Source: Pseudoalteromonas sp. MSK9-3 (GTDB lineage: Bacteria > Pseudomonadota > Gammaproteobacteria > Enterobacterales > Alteromonadaceae). Taken from it: DNA of 64,000 bases. The position numbers were made by a program, and so were the translations under genes. The stretch covers positions 62,001 to 126,000 of the forward strand of contig NZ_MIET01000027.1 in the NCBI RefSeq assembly GCF_003590335.1. The letters run 5' to 3'. Shown in pieces: positions 9,996 to 17,361 of this stretch (positions are counted from its first letter, which is position 1; each line of letters begins with the position of its first letter). Below the pieces are notes generated by a model. That model did not search any database. It was not told the DNA's origin and saw only the letters and a list, made by a program, of their open reading frames with translations.

Positions 9996-10658
9996 ATGGG
10001 GCTCGTTATCTGGCTATTTTTTTGCATTGGTTGTAGCGCCCCAAAAATGCATGTTTTCTATAGTGGACTCGATAAAGCTCAATGGCCTTAATTAACTAAG
10101 AAGCTCGAACGTGAAGGGATCACGTATCTGCCAAACTCGTATGCGGTAAGCACAGAATATCGTCACCCGACATTGGTGTATTTTCCAGGTGATCTCACTG
10201 GAGAATTTGTAGATAAGTTAACCGCAGTGGTAAAGTCATTGGGATTTGAGAGGTTAGATGTAAACATCTTTAACCGCCATAAACACTTTTATTCTAAAGG
10301 AAACTTAGGATTATATTTTCCAATTCAGAAGAAACAAACGACTTTCCCTGATTTATTATATTCGACTGATTGTGACCACAACGATAGTCGAGTCACTTTG
10401 TTAGCAAGTGGGCGATGGCGAGCATTTAGCCGGGATACTCCCTCTTATATTGAGGGAAAGTGGCTGTATCATAAGCCCTATTTAACGCTGGTTTATGCAG
10501 ACACGCGTGGTGAATTTCAGCAGGTTTATGAAGCACAGCAGCATCAGGTGATGACCTTGCAAGGGCCTAAAAAGGCAACAACTTATCAAGTCTTAGGGCA
10601 TAAGTCATATCCCCTAGCCCTGTTTAATTGTAACCTTCAAATCATTTTCGCTGAGTAG
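9996..10658 (+). pseudogene. lipoprotein-like gene interrupted by one in-frame TAA
   Basis: From the ATG at 9996 (preceded by TTAGGAAAA) the frame reads MGLVIWLFFCIGCSAPKMHV, a short lipoprotein signal with a cysteine at residue 13. It then continues to AQWP and stops at TAA, 10089-10091. The same frame stays open from LTKKLEREGITYLP straight through to a stop at 10656-10658, with no shift. A CAA-to-TAA change would explain it (WPQLTKKL). The downstream part alone has only a TTG at 10173 as a possible start, would lose the signal, and has no good ribosome-binding site. The mature protein would be about 200 residues of unknown family. A sequencing error or readthrough cannot be excluded. Confidence 0.75.
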
Positions 10659-10662
10659 CGTC

Positions 10663-11646
10663 TTAAGACTTTGGTAAACTTTTTGTCGCGAGTTTTAACA
10701 GTGGCAAGCTTTGCTTAACCGCAGAAATATTGGGCGTAAACGGGACCGTGGTATTATCTACTTGAGTGATCACCGGGTATTCTGCTAATGAGTTTGCATA
10801 GACGCTTTGCGTTTCTGGGGTCAGTAAAAACGCAATAAACGTTTGCGCATGCTTTTTATTAGGAGCGTGTTTGGCAATCGCAGCGGTTGTGGTTGAAATG
10901 GGCGTACTGCCATTTGCTGTTAGCATATAATGAATATTAAGTTTATTGGCAAGATCGCGATCACGTTTATTATTTGATTGCTTCATCATGGTCCAATAAT
11001 AATGATTGGCCAGTGCAAACTGACATTGACCCCGAGCCAGCGCGCGAAGTTGATCTCTATCCCCACCAGTTGGTCGTTTTGCCAGTAAGGTATTTGCCGT
11101 TGGTAGCCAAGCAATGTCAGATTTTGCATTGGAAGCAAATAAAGACGCGGCGAGCATTTTATTATAACTATGTTGCCACTCTCGGACACAAAAAGTACCC
11201 TTATATTGCTCTTGAGTTAGGGAGCTATAGTGTATTGGTGGGGGAGATTTTGCACCTTTGCGACTAAATAGGGCACGAGTGCGCATTGAAATACTTACCC
11301 ACATATCGTCATCATCTTTTAACTCATGTGGGATATGTTCCCACTTTGACAATTCGGGTATGGGTTGTAACAAACTCTTGTGATCATGTAATTGAATGAG
11401 GTCAGAGCTTAGTACGACATCAGCCAAAGAGCTATCACCATCTTGCTTTAACCGTGAAAGCAGATGTTTGGATTTACCATTAACGACGTTCACTTTTATG
11501 TTGTGCTGCGCTTCAAATTTTTTGATCACAGGCTCTATCAGTTCATATTTACGAAATGAATAGACATTTAAATGTGCTGACTGGGCAAATATTGGTGTAC
11601 TTTGTATCAATATAAGGGAATAAAGTAAAAGTTTGCTTTTCTTCAT
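10663..11646 (-). CDS. periplasmic iron/polyamine-type solute-binding protein, no permease
   Basis: This 327-residue extracellular solute-binding protein is of the FbpA/FutA (Fe3+) or PotD-like class. Its signal peptide ends IFAQS. The mature start LNVYSFRKYELIEPVIKKFEAQHNIKV is the classic first strand-helix unit, and ADVVLSSDLIQL, GTFCVREWQHSYN and TGGDRDQLRALARGQCQFAL follow the fold. No permease or ATPase gene adjoins it. Instead it diverges from a membrane GGDEF-EAL protein with only about 50 bases between starts. This suggests it may be a ligand sensor for that enzyme, as NspS is for MbaA in Vibrio. The ligand is unknown. The tyrosine pairs of true ferric-binding proteins are not obvious here. 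Confidence 0.8.
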   Translation of the reverse strand: MKKSKLLLYSLILIQSTPIFAQSAHLNVYSFRKYELIEPVIKKFEAQHNIKVNVVNGKSKHLLSRLKQDGDSSLADVVLSSDLIQLHDHKSLLQPIPELSKWEHIPHELKDDDDMWVSISMRTRALFSRKGAKSPPPIHYSSLTQEQYKGTFCVREWQHSYNKMLAASLFASNAKSDIAWLPTANTLLAKRPTGGDRDQLRALARGQCQFALANHYYWTMMKQSNNKRDRDLANKLNIHYMLTANGSTPISTTTAAIAKHAPNKKHAQTFIAFLLTPETQSVYANSLAEYPVITQVDNTTVPFTPNISAVKQSLPLLKLATKSLPKS

Positions 11647-11697
11647 TGTAAATAAGAACTATTATCAGGTGTGTATAGAATACAACGTCAATTACAT

Positions 11698-14418
11698 ATG
11701 TCTATAGTTACGCCGATTATTTCAGTTTTACGCTCTCCAGTGCAATTTGGTGCTTTTTGCTTTTTGCTTTTTGTCTCCGCTATGCTTTATGTCGGCTTTT
11801 TGCTGAATAATTATTATCAACAGCAAGAGCGACAAACGTTACAGCAGCAGCTATCTCAGTATCATCATCAGCTTGATACTAAACTCGCTTATGTAGGGCA
11901 TTTACTTTATTCCATTGATGCCTATCTAGACGATGGTTTTAAAATGGACTTATTTAACCAAGTCGCGCAATCCCAATTACCAGGCGGAGATGTCGAATTG
12001 CGTTTAGAAATGTATCGGATCATCAAACCTGAACAAGTACAAAGTATTGAAGTATTGCAGCGTCAACTTGGCTTTTTCGATTACACGGTGCGTTTACAAG
12101 GGCAAATAAGCACGCATTATCTTACACTCATGAATGTGGCGCCCTTAGCTGACTATGGGCATACAATGGGAGATAGCTTGGCGTTTAGCGATGCGCAAAT
12201 TGATATGTTATATGAGCATCAAAGCCTGATGGCGGTGAATTGGTCTCATCAGGATAAATGGACGTTGTTATTGCAAAGACCCGATCATCAAGGAGCGTCA
12301 TCCGTGCTTGGCTTGAGCTTTGAACTGCCCATTTTACTGGAAGGTTTATTCGGTCACATTTATCAAACCAGCCAGCAGCATTTAAGGGTGTATACGGATC
12401 AACAAGAACTATTTAATTCTGATTGGCAAAATAATTATGATCTTGCGCACCGTGATGTGGGAGCAAATCAAACGATCGATTTTTATGGCCAAAAGCTGAC
12501 ACTGCAACTCTATAGTCATAAGCAGTTGTCCCCTAGCTTATTAGAGAACCGGCATCTTATGATTGTGGGGTTCCTTACTGTTGCATGTTTGTGTGCTTGG
12601 TTAGTCTGGATGCAGCTTCGCTACTTAGTATCGCGTAACAATGTTATTAATAAAATTGTAATTGAACGCACGACGAGCTTGGCACAAGCGAATGACCGCT
12701 TAAGCATTGAATCAGACAAACGTTTAGCTGCACTACAACAGCAAATTAGTGCGGAAAGAAAGTATAAAAGCTTGTTTTTAAATAGCAGTGAAGGGTTGTT
12801 TGTCTTAGATGCACATGGGCAATTAGTTGATGCAAACCCTGCTTTTCGTCGTTTACTTCTAGGCAATGAAAACCAGCAATTAGGCGCATATTTGAGTCAG
12901 TATATCGTCGATGATGAGTTTGCCAAACAGTGGCAAAAGATCATTGATCATAAATCACGGCATGATGAATTAGAGTGGTTGGCGCAAGTCGAAAGTGCTG
13001 ACAGTATCTGGCTTAGGCAAACAGGAAGTTGGTTGCATGGACCTGGCGGCACCCTATATGAAGGAAGAGTAACAGATATAACCCAGCTCAAACTATTTAA
13101 TGAACAACTTAAATATAAAGCACAGCACGACAGTTTAACGGACTTACTCAACAGACAAACCTTTTTAGGGTTGGTTGAAGCATGCCGTAATGCCTCTGCA
13201 AAGCAATATGTCCTTTTATATATTGATTTAGATCGCTTTAAATTAATCAATGATACTTTAGGACATTTGGCAGGCGACAGGCTGCTCGTTGAGTTTGCGA
13301 CGCGAATGCGGATCTTACTCGGGAGTTTTTCAGACATTGCTCGTTTAGGTGGGGATGAGTTTGCTGTACTGATAGAGCTCGATAAACTGCCTATGCCGTT
13401 AGAAGGTATGCTGGAAGATATTCTTGTTGAAGTGCGTAAGCCTTTTGTATATCAACAACAAAGTCACAGTATCAGTGGCAGTGTGGGGGTGAGACGATTC
13501 ACCGTACCATGTGTCAATTATGAGGCAGAGAAATTATTACATGATGCCGATATTGCCATGTATGAAGCGAAGAAAAGAGGAAAAAATTGCTATTATATTT
13601 ATAGCTCAGCCATTGCCTGTGAAGCATCAAGAAAACTACGAATAGAACGAGCCTTACATGATATTGATTGCGATGGTGAATTAAGTCTGCAATTTCAACC
13701 CATATATTGCTGCGAAGGACGACGACTGCGTGGATTTGAAGCGTTATTACGTTGGCATAGCACGGAGCTTGGTTTTGTGAGTCCCGCTGAATTTATTCCA
13801 ATTGCAGAAGAGTGCGCCAAAATAAATATGCTCGGCCAATGGGTATTTAAAAATGCGGTTTCTTTTATGCATGAATGTGGTGAAAATGACTTATTCATGA
13901 GTGTCAATGTTTCACCCTTACAAATACAAAGCGGTTCATTTGTACCTTGGCTTATTGAGCTGTTTTCTCACAATCAAGTTGAGCCTGGACAGTTTAAAAT
14001 CGAGTTGACTGAATCGGCCATGATGATGACTGAAGATAGTCTAGTCGAGCCATTAGAGCAACTTCATGAACTTGGATTTGGTATTTACATTGATGACTTT
14101 GGGACAGGCTTTAGTAGCTTGGCGCGCTTGAATGCATTACCTGTAACCGGTTTAAAAATAGACAGAGCATTTATTGAAGGCATAGAGAATATGGGCAGTG
14201 CTCGACAGCTCATTGAAGCCATTTGTGCCATTGCGAAAAGCTTTGATTTAGTTGTTACAGCTGAAGGAATAGAAACACCTGAGCAGTTAGCGGTGCTGAG
14301 TAAATTACATTGCCAGCAAAGCCAAGGCTATCTAATGAGCAAGCCGTTGGCTCGGGGAAGTGCCGTATCCTTAGTTATACAGGTTAACAGCGCACCTTAT
14401 CTAGAGTTAGTGACTTAA
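11698..14418 (+). CDS. membrane PAS-GGDEF-EAL c-di-GMP enzyme with periplasmic domain
   Basis: Numbered from the ATG at 11698, a first membrane helix (about 17-37) and a second (about 287-307) bracket a periplasmic domain of about 250 residues of no family I recognise. A coiled-coil linker, a PAS-like domain (about 352-465, with LFLNSSEGLFVLD), a GGDEF domain (GGDEF at 551-555) and an EAL domain follow. EAL catalytic features are intact: EALLRW at 681, NVSPLQIQ, DDFGTGFSSL at 799, LKIDRAF, TAEGIET and SQGY. GGDEF is also intact, but the RxxD inhibitory site is missing. It could therefore make or break c-di-GMP. A GTG at 11671 is an alternative start. The upstream divergent binding protein may supply its periplasmic signal. 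Confidence 0.9.
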   Translation: MSIVTPIISVLRSPVQFGAFCFLLFVSAMLYVGFLLNNYYQQQERQTLQQQLSQYHHQLDTKLAYVGHLLYSIDAYLDDGFKMDLFNQVAQSQLPGGDVELRLEMYRIIKPEQVQSIEVLQRQLGFFDYTVRLQGQISTHYLTLMNVAPLADYGHTMGDSLAFSDAQIDMLYEHQSLMAVNWSHQDKWTLLLQRPDHQGASSVLGLSFELPILLEGLFGHIYQTSQQHLRVYTDQQELFNSDWQNNYDLAHRDVGANQTIDFYGQKLTLQLYSHKQLSPSLLENRHLMIVGFLTVACLCAWLVWMQLRYLVSRNNVINKIVIERTTSLAQANDRLSIESDKRLAALQQQISAERKYKSLFLNSSEGLFVLDAHGQLVDANPAFRRLLLGNENQQLGAYLSQYIVDDEFAKQWQKIIDHKSRHDELEWLAQVESADSIWLRQTGSWLHGPGGTLYEGRVTDITQLKLFNEQLKYKAQHDSLTDLLNRQTFLGLVEACRNASAKQYVLLYIDLDRFKLINDTLGHLAGDRLLVEFATRMRILLGSFSDIARLGGDEFAVLIELDKLPMPLEGMLEDILVEVRKPFVYQQQSHSISGSVGVRRFTVPCVNYEAEKLLHDADIAMYEAKKRGKNCYYIYSSAIACEASRKLRIERALHDIDCDGELSLQFQPIYCCEGRRLRGFEALLRWHSTELGFVSPAEFIPIAEECAKINMLGQWVFKNAVSFMHECGENDLFMSVNVSPLQIQSGSFVPWLIELFSHNQVEPGQFKIELTESAMMMTEDSLVEPLEQLHELGFGIYIDDFGTGFSSLARLNALPVTGLKIDRAFIEGIENMGSARQLIEAICAIAKSFDLVVTAEGIETPEQLAVLSKLHCQQSQGYLMSKPLARGSAVSLVIQVNSAPYLELVT

Positions 14419-14518
14419 CCTGCTTTTAACGCTTTATTTAATGATAATAAAACCATTTAGGCATGGTATTTTGTGCTTTACTTGTTAAAGCGTAAAATAA
14501 TTAAAAAGAGAGGACAGT

Positions 14519-15319
14519 ATGGCAAAGGTAACCTCCGCAACTCCGGGAACATTCTGCTGGGCTGAGTTATGTTCAAGTGACTGGGCGGTAGCAAAACCAT
14601 TTTATACCCAGCTTTTTTCATGGCAATTTGACGATCAGCCGATCGGCGAAGATTGCTACTATACCATGTTGAAAAAGCATCAAGATGATATAGCCGCGAT
14701 GTACCAAATGATGCCTGATCAGGTTGATGCCAATATAACCAGCCATTGGTTAGCCTACATAGCGGTTGAAGATGTTGATAGCAAAGCTGTTGCAGCGCAG
14801 ACATTAGGTGCCCAGATTATTCATGGTCCTCATGATGTGCCTGGTGCTGGGCGTATGGTAATGATTAGTGATCCGGGTGGGGCACTCGTCGCACTATGGC
14901 AAGCAGAAGAACATTCCGGCTCACAACGTGTGTTAGAGTTTAATGTACCTTATTGGCATGAATTAACAACGCGAGATGTGCAAGCGAGTTCTGAGTTTTA
15001 TACGCAACTATTGGGCTGGCAAGCTGAGCAAGTGCCGATGGGTGAAATAACGTATACCCTGTTTAACATTGATGGCAAGCCCGTTTCGGGTCTTATGCCA
15101 ATGACAGATGAGTGGGGCAAAGATACCCCTGCACATTGGATGATCTACTTTGCAGTCGAAAGTTGTGACGCTATGGTTGAAAACACACCGCACTTGGGTG
15201 GTCAGGTCTGTGTACCTGCTACAGACATTGAAGGTATTGGACGGTTTGCAGTGTTAACAGATCCAAGCGGCGCTGTTTTTTCTATAATGGAATCAACTTC
15301 TGGGGATATTGAGGAATAA
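14519..15319 (+). CDS. VOC family protein with two glyoxalase-like domains
   Basis: The 266-residue protein is a duplicated vicinal-oxygen-chelate fold. Domain 1 (about 8-128) begins GTFCWAELCSSDWAVAKPFYTQLFSW and ends MISDPGGALVALWQ. Domain 2 (about 138-258) begins WHELTTRDVQASSEFYTQLLGW and ends VLTDPSGAVFSIME. The repeats match in both halves. Such proteins include metal-dependent lyases, dioxygenases and resistance proteins; the metal ligands and substrate are not clear here. AGAGAGGACAGT gives a strong ribosome-binding site. Its stop codon directly abuts the stop codon of the convergent gene. Confidence 0.83.
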   Translation: MAKVTSATPGTFCWAELCSSDWAVAKPFYTQLFSWQFDDQPIGEDCYYTMLKKHQDDIAAMYQMMPDQVDANITSHWLAYIAVEDVDSKAVAAQTLGAQIIHGPHDVPGAGRMVMISDPGGALVALWQAEEHSGSQRVLEFNVPYWHELTTRDVQASSEFYTQLLGWQAEQVPMGEITYTLFNIDGKPVSGLMPMTDEWGKDTPAHWMIYFAVESCDAMVENTPHLGGQVCVPATDIEGIGRFAVLTDPSGAVFSIMESTSGDIEE

Positions 15320-16060
15320 TCATTTTAGATAGGTATCGGGAAGCTCGATAACCTGACCCCCACATTTAATAAAGCTACGCTGCAATACCTCTAATAAAGC
15401 ACGTAGCTTGCCCGATTTTTGAAGGTCTTTAATGGATTGATTAAGTTGCTTTACTAAGCGCTCATTACTTTGGTGCACGTAATGGTAAACTGGATATCGC
15501 TCATCTTTTAATAGGCGAACATAGACTTTTTTTAATCCAGAAGCGCACAATGCACCAGTCGGGAAAATATTATTTGCTAACAATATATGTGCTTTTGATT
15601 TTACTAACGCTTGAAATGCGGATACATCGTTTTGCACAGCAGTACAATTTAAGCGCTTGCGCTGACAATAGTATTCAGAGATTAAGCTCCCATGGATCAA
15701 AATAATAGATACATCACGGTTTATTGTGCAGGCTTTTTCTGTCAGGCAGAATATCGCCAATTGGGAGCTTGCGATTGGAGCAGGGACCTTGATGATATTT
15801 TTATACTTCTTCATCACAACATCGACTCGTCCACCTTCGGCATCTAGTATTCCCATGTCTACATGTTTTAATCCTCGGTAACTGGGCATAAAGATAACGT
15901 GGGGCGTAATGTTTAAAGGGCGATAAATCTCACGCATTATGGCGACAACTTGCTGTTGGCCAAGTTGATATGACAAAGCTTCACTTGCATTGATGGTATA
16001 AGGCTTTGCAGAGCTAAGAGGCTGTACCAAAATGCATAAAAGACAAAAAATGAATTTCAT
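15320..16060 (-). CDS. periplasmic solute-binding-like protein (SBP family 3), no permease
   Basis: The 246-residue protein has a signal peptide ending SSAK. It shows a weak family 3 binding-protein pattern: an early YTINASEALSYQLGQQ region, FMPSYRGLKHVDMGILDAEGGRVDVVMKK, and a C-terminal LNQSIKDLQKSGKLRALLEVL helix pair of the kind that closes this fold. The usual WPPY motif is absent, so the similarity is distant. No transporter genes adjoin it. The gene ends exactly where the VOC gene ends (zero bases between the stop codons). Function is unknown, possibly ligand sensing. Confidence 0.65.
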   Translation of the reverse strand: MKFIFCLLCILVQPLSSAKPYTINASEALSYQLGQQQVVAIMREIYRPLNITPHVIFMPSYRGLKHVDMGILDAEGGRVDVVMKKYKNIIKVPAPIASSQLAIFCLTEKACTINRDVSIILIHGSLISEYYCQRKRLNCTAVQNDVSAFQALVKSKAHILLANNIFPTGALCASGLKKVYVRLLKDERYPVYHYVHQSNERLVKQLNQSIKDLQKSGKLRALLEVLQRSFIKCGGQVIELPDTYLK

Positions 16061-16228
16061 TTAAAAGTGTACTTATTTAAAAATACTCATTAAAACATAG
16101 CAGGTATATGAATAAATAGCGTTGCGTTTGGGCTTGAATTTATAGGTGTATAGTTCACAAATTTAAGTGCTGATGAGAGATGTTTAAGTATTTTTATATT
16201 GGCTTAATTAATCTAAAAAGGAAGTAAT

Positions 16229-16897
16229 ATGAGCAAGCATGTTCTGATCACGGGTGCAAACAGAGGCATTGGTTTAGAGTTTTGTAAGCAGTACGCTAGT
16301 GCTGGTTTTACCGTAACAGCCGTCGTTCGTCAGTCATCTGCTGAATTAGACAGTATTGACAATATCCGTGTCATAACAGGTATTGATGTTAGTTGTGATG
16401 AAGGTGTTGCACGCTTGGTGTCTCAACAAACGGATACGTCAATCGATATTTTAATTAACAATGCGGGCGTATTTAGTAATGAAACATTAGCCAATATGGA
16501 TTTTACTGCGATTGAGCGGCAATTGCAGATAAATGCCGTTGCGCCAATTAAAGTGACCTACGCCCTTCAAGCACATTTAAAAACAGGGGCTAAAGTGGCT
16601 ATGATCACCAGCCGTATGGGTTCTATTAGTGATAATAGTTCAGGGGCTTATATTGGGTATCGTATGTCAAAAGCAGCGTTAAATGCAGCCAGTGTGAGTT
16701 TAGCGCACGAGCTTAAACCGAAAGGCGTCGCTGTTGGTTTGTTACACCCGGGTTTTGTACAAACGGCGATGGTGAATTTTGCTGGGGATATTTCTGCTGA
16801 GGTCGCTGCGCAGAGGTTGATCATGCGTATTGAAGAGTTGAATCTAGAGAATACAGGCGGGTTTTGGCATTCAAACTCCGAGGTGCTGCCTTGGTAG
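16229..16897 (+). CDS. short-chain dehydrogenase/reductase
   Basis: This is a classical SDR of 222 residues. The cofactor motif is TGANRGIG near residues 8-15. NNAG appears in ILINNAGVFSN. The catalytic serine lies in ITSRMGSI and the YxxxK pair in YRMSK. HPGFVQTAM closes the active-site loop. It would be an NAD(P)-dependent carbonyl reductase in the cytoplasm; the substrate is unknown. An AAGGAAGTAAT stretch precedes the ATG. It lies upstream of the small gene and the fatty acid isomerase on the same strand, with 95 bases between, so cotranscription is possible but not shown. Confidence 0.88.
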   Translation: MSKHVLITGANRGIGLEFCKQYASAGFTVTAVVRQSSAELDSIDNIRVITGIDVSCDEGVARLVSQQTDTSIDILINNAGVFSNETLANMDFTAIERQLQINAVAPIKVTYALQAHLKTGAKVAMITSRMGSISDNSSGAYIGYRMSKAALNAASVSLAHELKPKGVAVGLLHPGFVQTAMVNFAGDISAEVAAQRLIMRIEELNLENTGGFWHSNSEVLPW

Positions 16898-16992
16898 TGT
16901 CGTAAATGTGGCTGAAAAGGTAAATCACGCAAGGTTCAGGTTATTTATGCTAATATGAGGGCAACTATTTGTGCTCATATTATCGGAAAATT

Positions 16993-17361
16993 ATGGAATT
17001 ATCACAAGATACCCCACTGTCTTTACCTTTATTTTTGCTCAATGATGAGATTGAATCTCGCGATATTGAAGCACCAGATGTTGTTTTAAATGTTGTGTTA
17101 GACGAGGCATTACTGGCGAATCTATGTCAAAACCCCAATACTGAGCAGAGCGTGAGCATTACGTTGGAACAGTACCAATTAGAGGTGTTAACGCCGGCTT
17201 TTTCTGGACTGCTAGAAAGTAGCCATCAAGCACAGCTGCTATTAAATCATGGCCCTGTGTTAAGCGCGGTTTTGAGTAATGACGCTGAGCAAATGTTCAT
17301 CTCGCCACCAATGGAAATGATGCCAACGTTTGATTTAGGTGAAGAAGTCGAGGAAGAGTAA
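16993..17361 (+). CDS. small acidic protein of unknown function upstream of cti
   Basis: I do not recognise a family. The protein has 122 residues, is acidic, has no signal peptide or membrane segment, and ends in a run of glutamates (LGEEVEEE). The ATG at 16993 follows CGGAAAA. An in-frame TTG at 16969 is less likely. Its stop overlaps the start of the next gene by one base (TAATG), so the two are very probably translated in coupling. That context suggests a job linked to the cis/trans isomerase, such as control or folding, but nothing in the sequence shows this directly. Confidence 0.65.
   Translation: MELSQDTPLSLPLFLLNDEIESRDIEAPDVVLNVVLDEALLANLCQNPNTEQSVSITLEQYQLEVLTPAFSGLLESSHQAQLLLNHGPVLSAVLSNDAEQMFISPPMEMMPTFDLGEEVEEE

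Noticed and set aside
10173..10658. A separate gene starting at a TTG
   Set aside because: The frame is open upstream to an in-frame TAA and a lipoprotein start, the TTG has no good ribosome-binding site, and the product would lack its signal.
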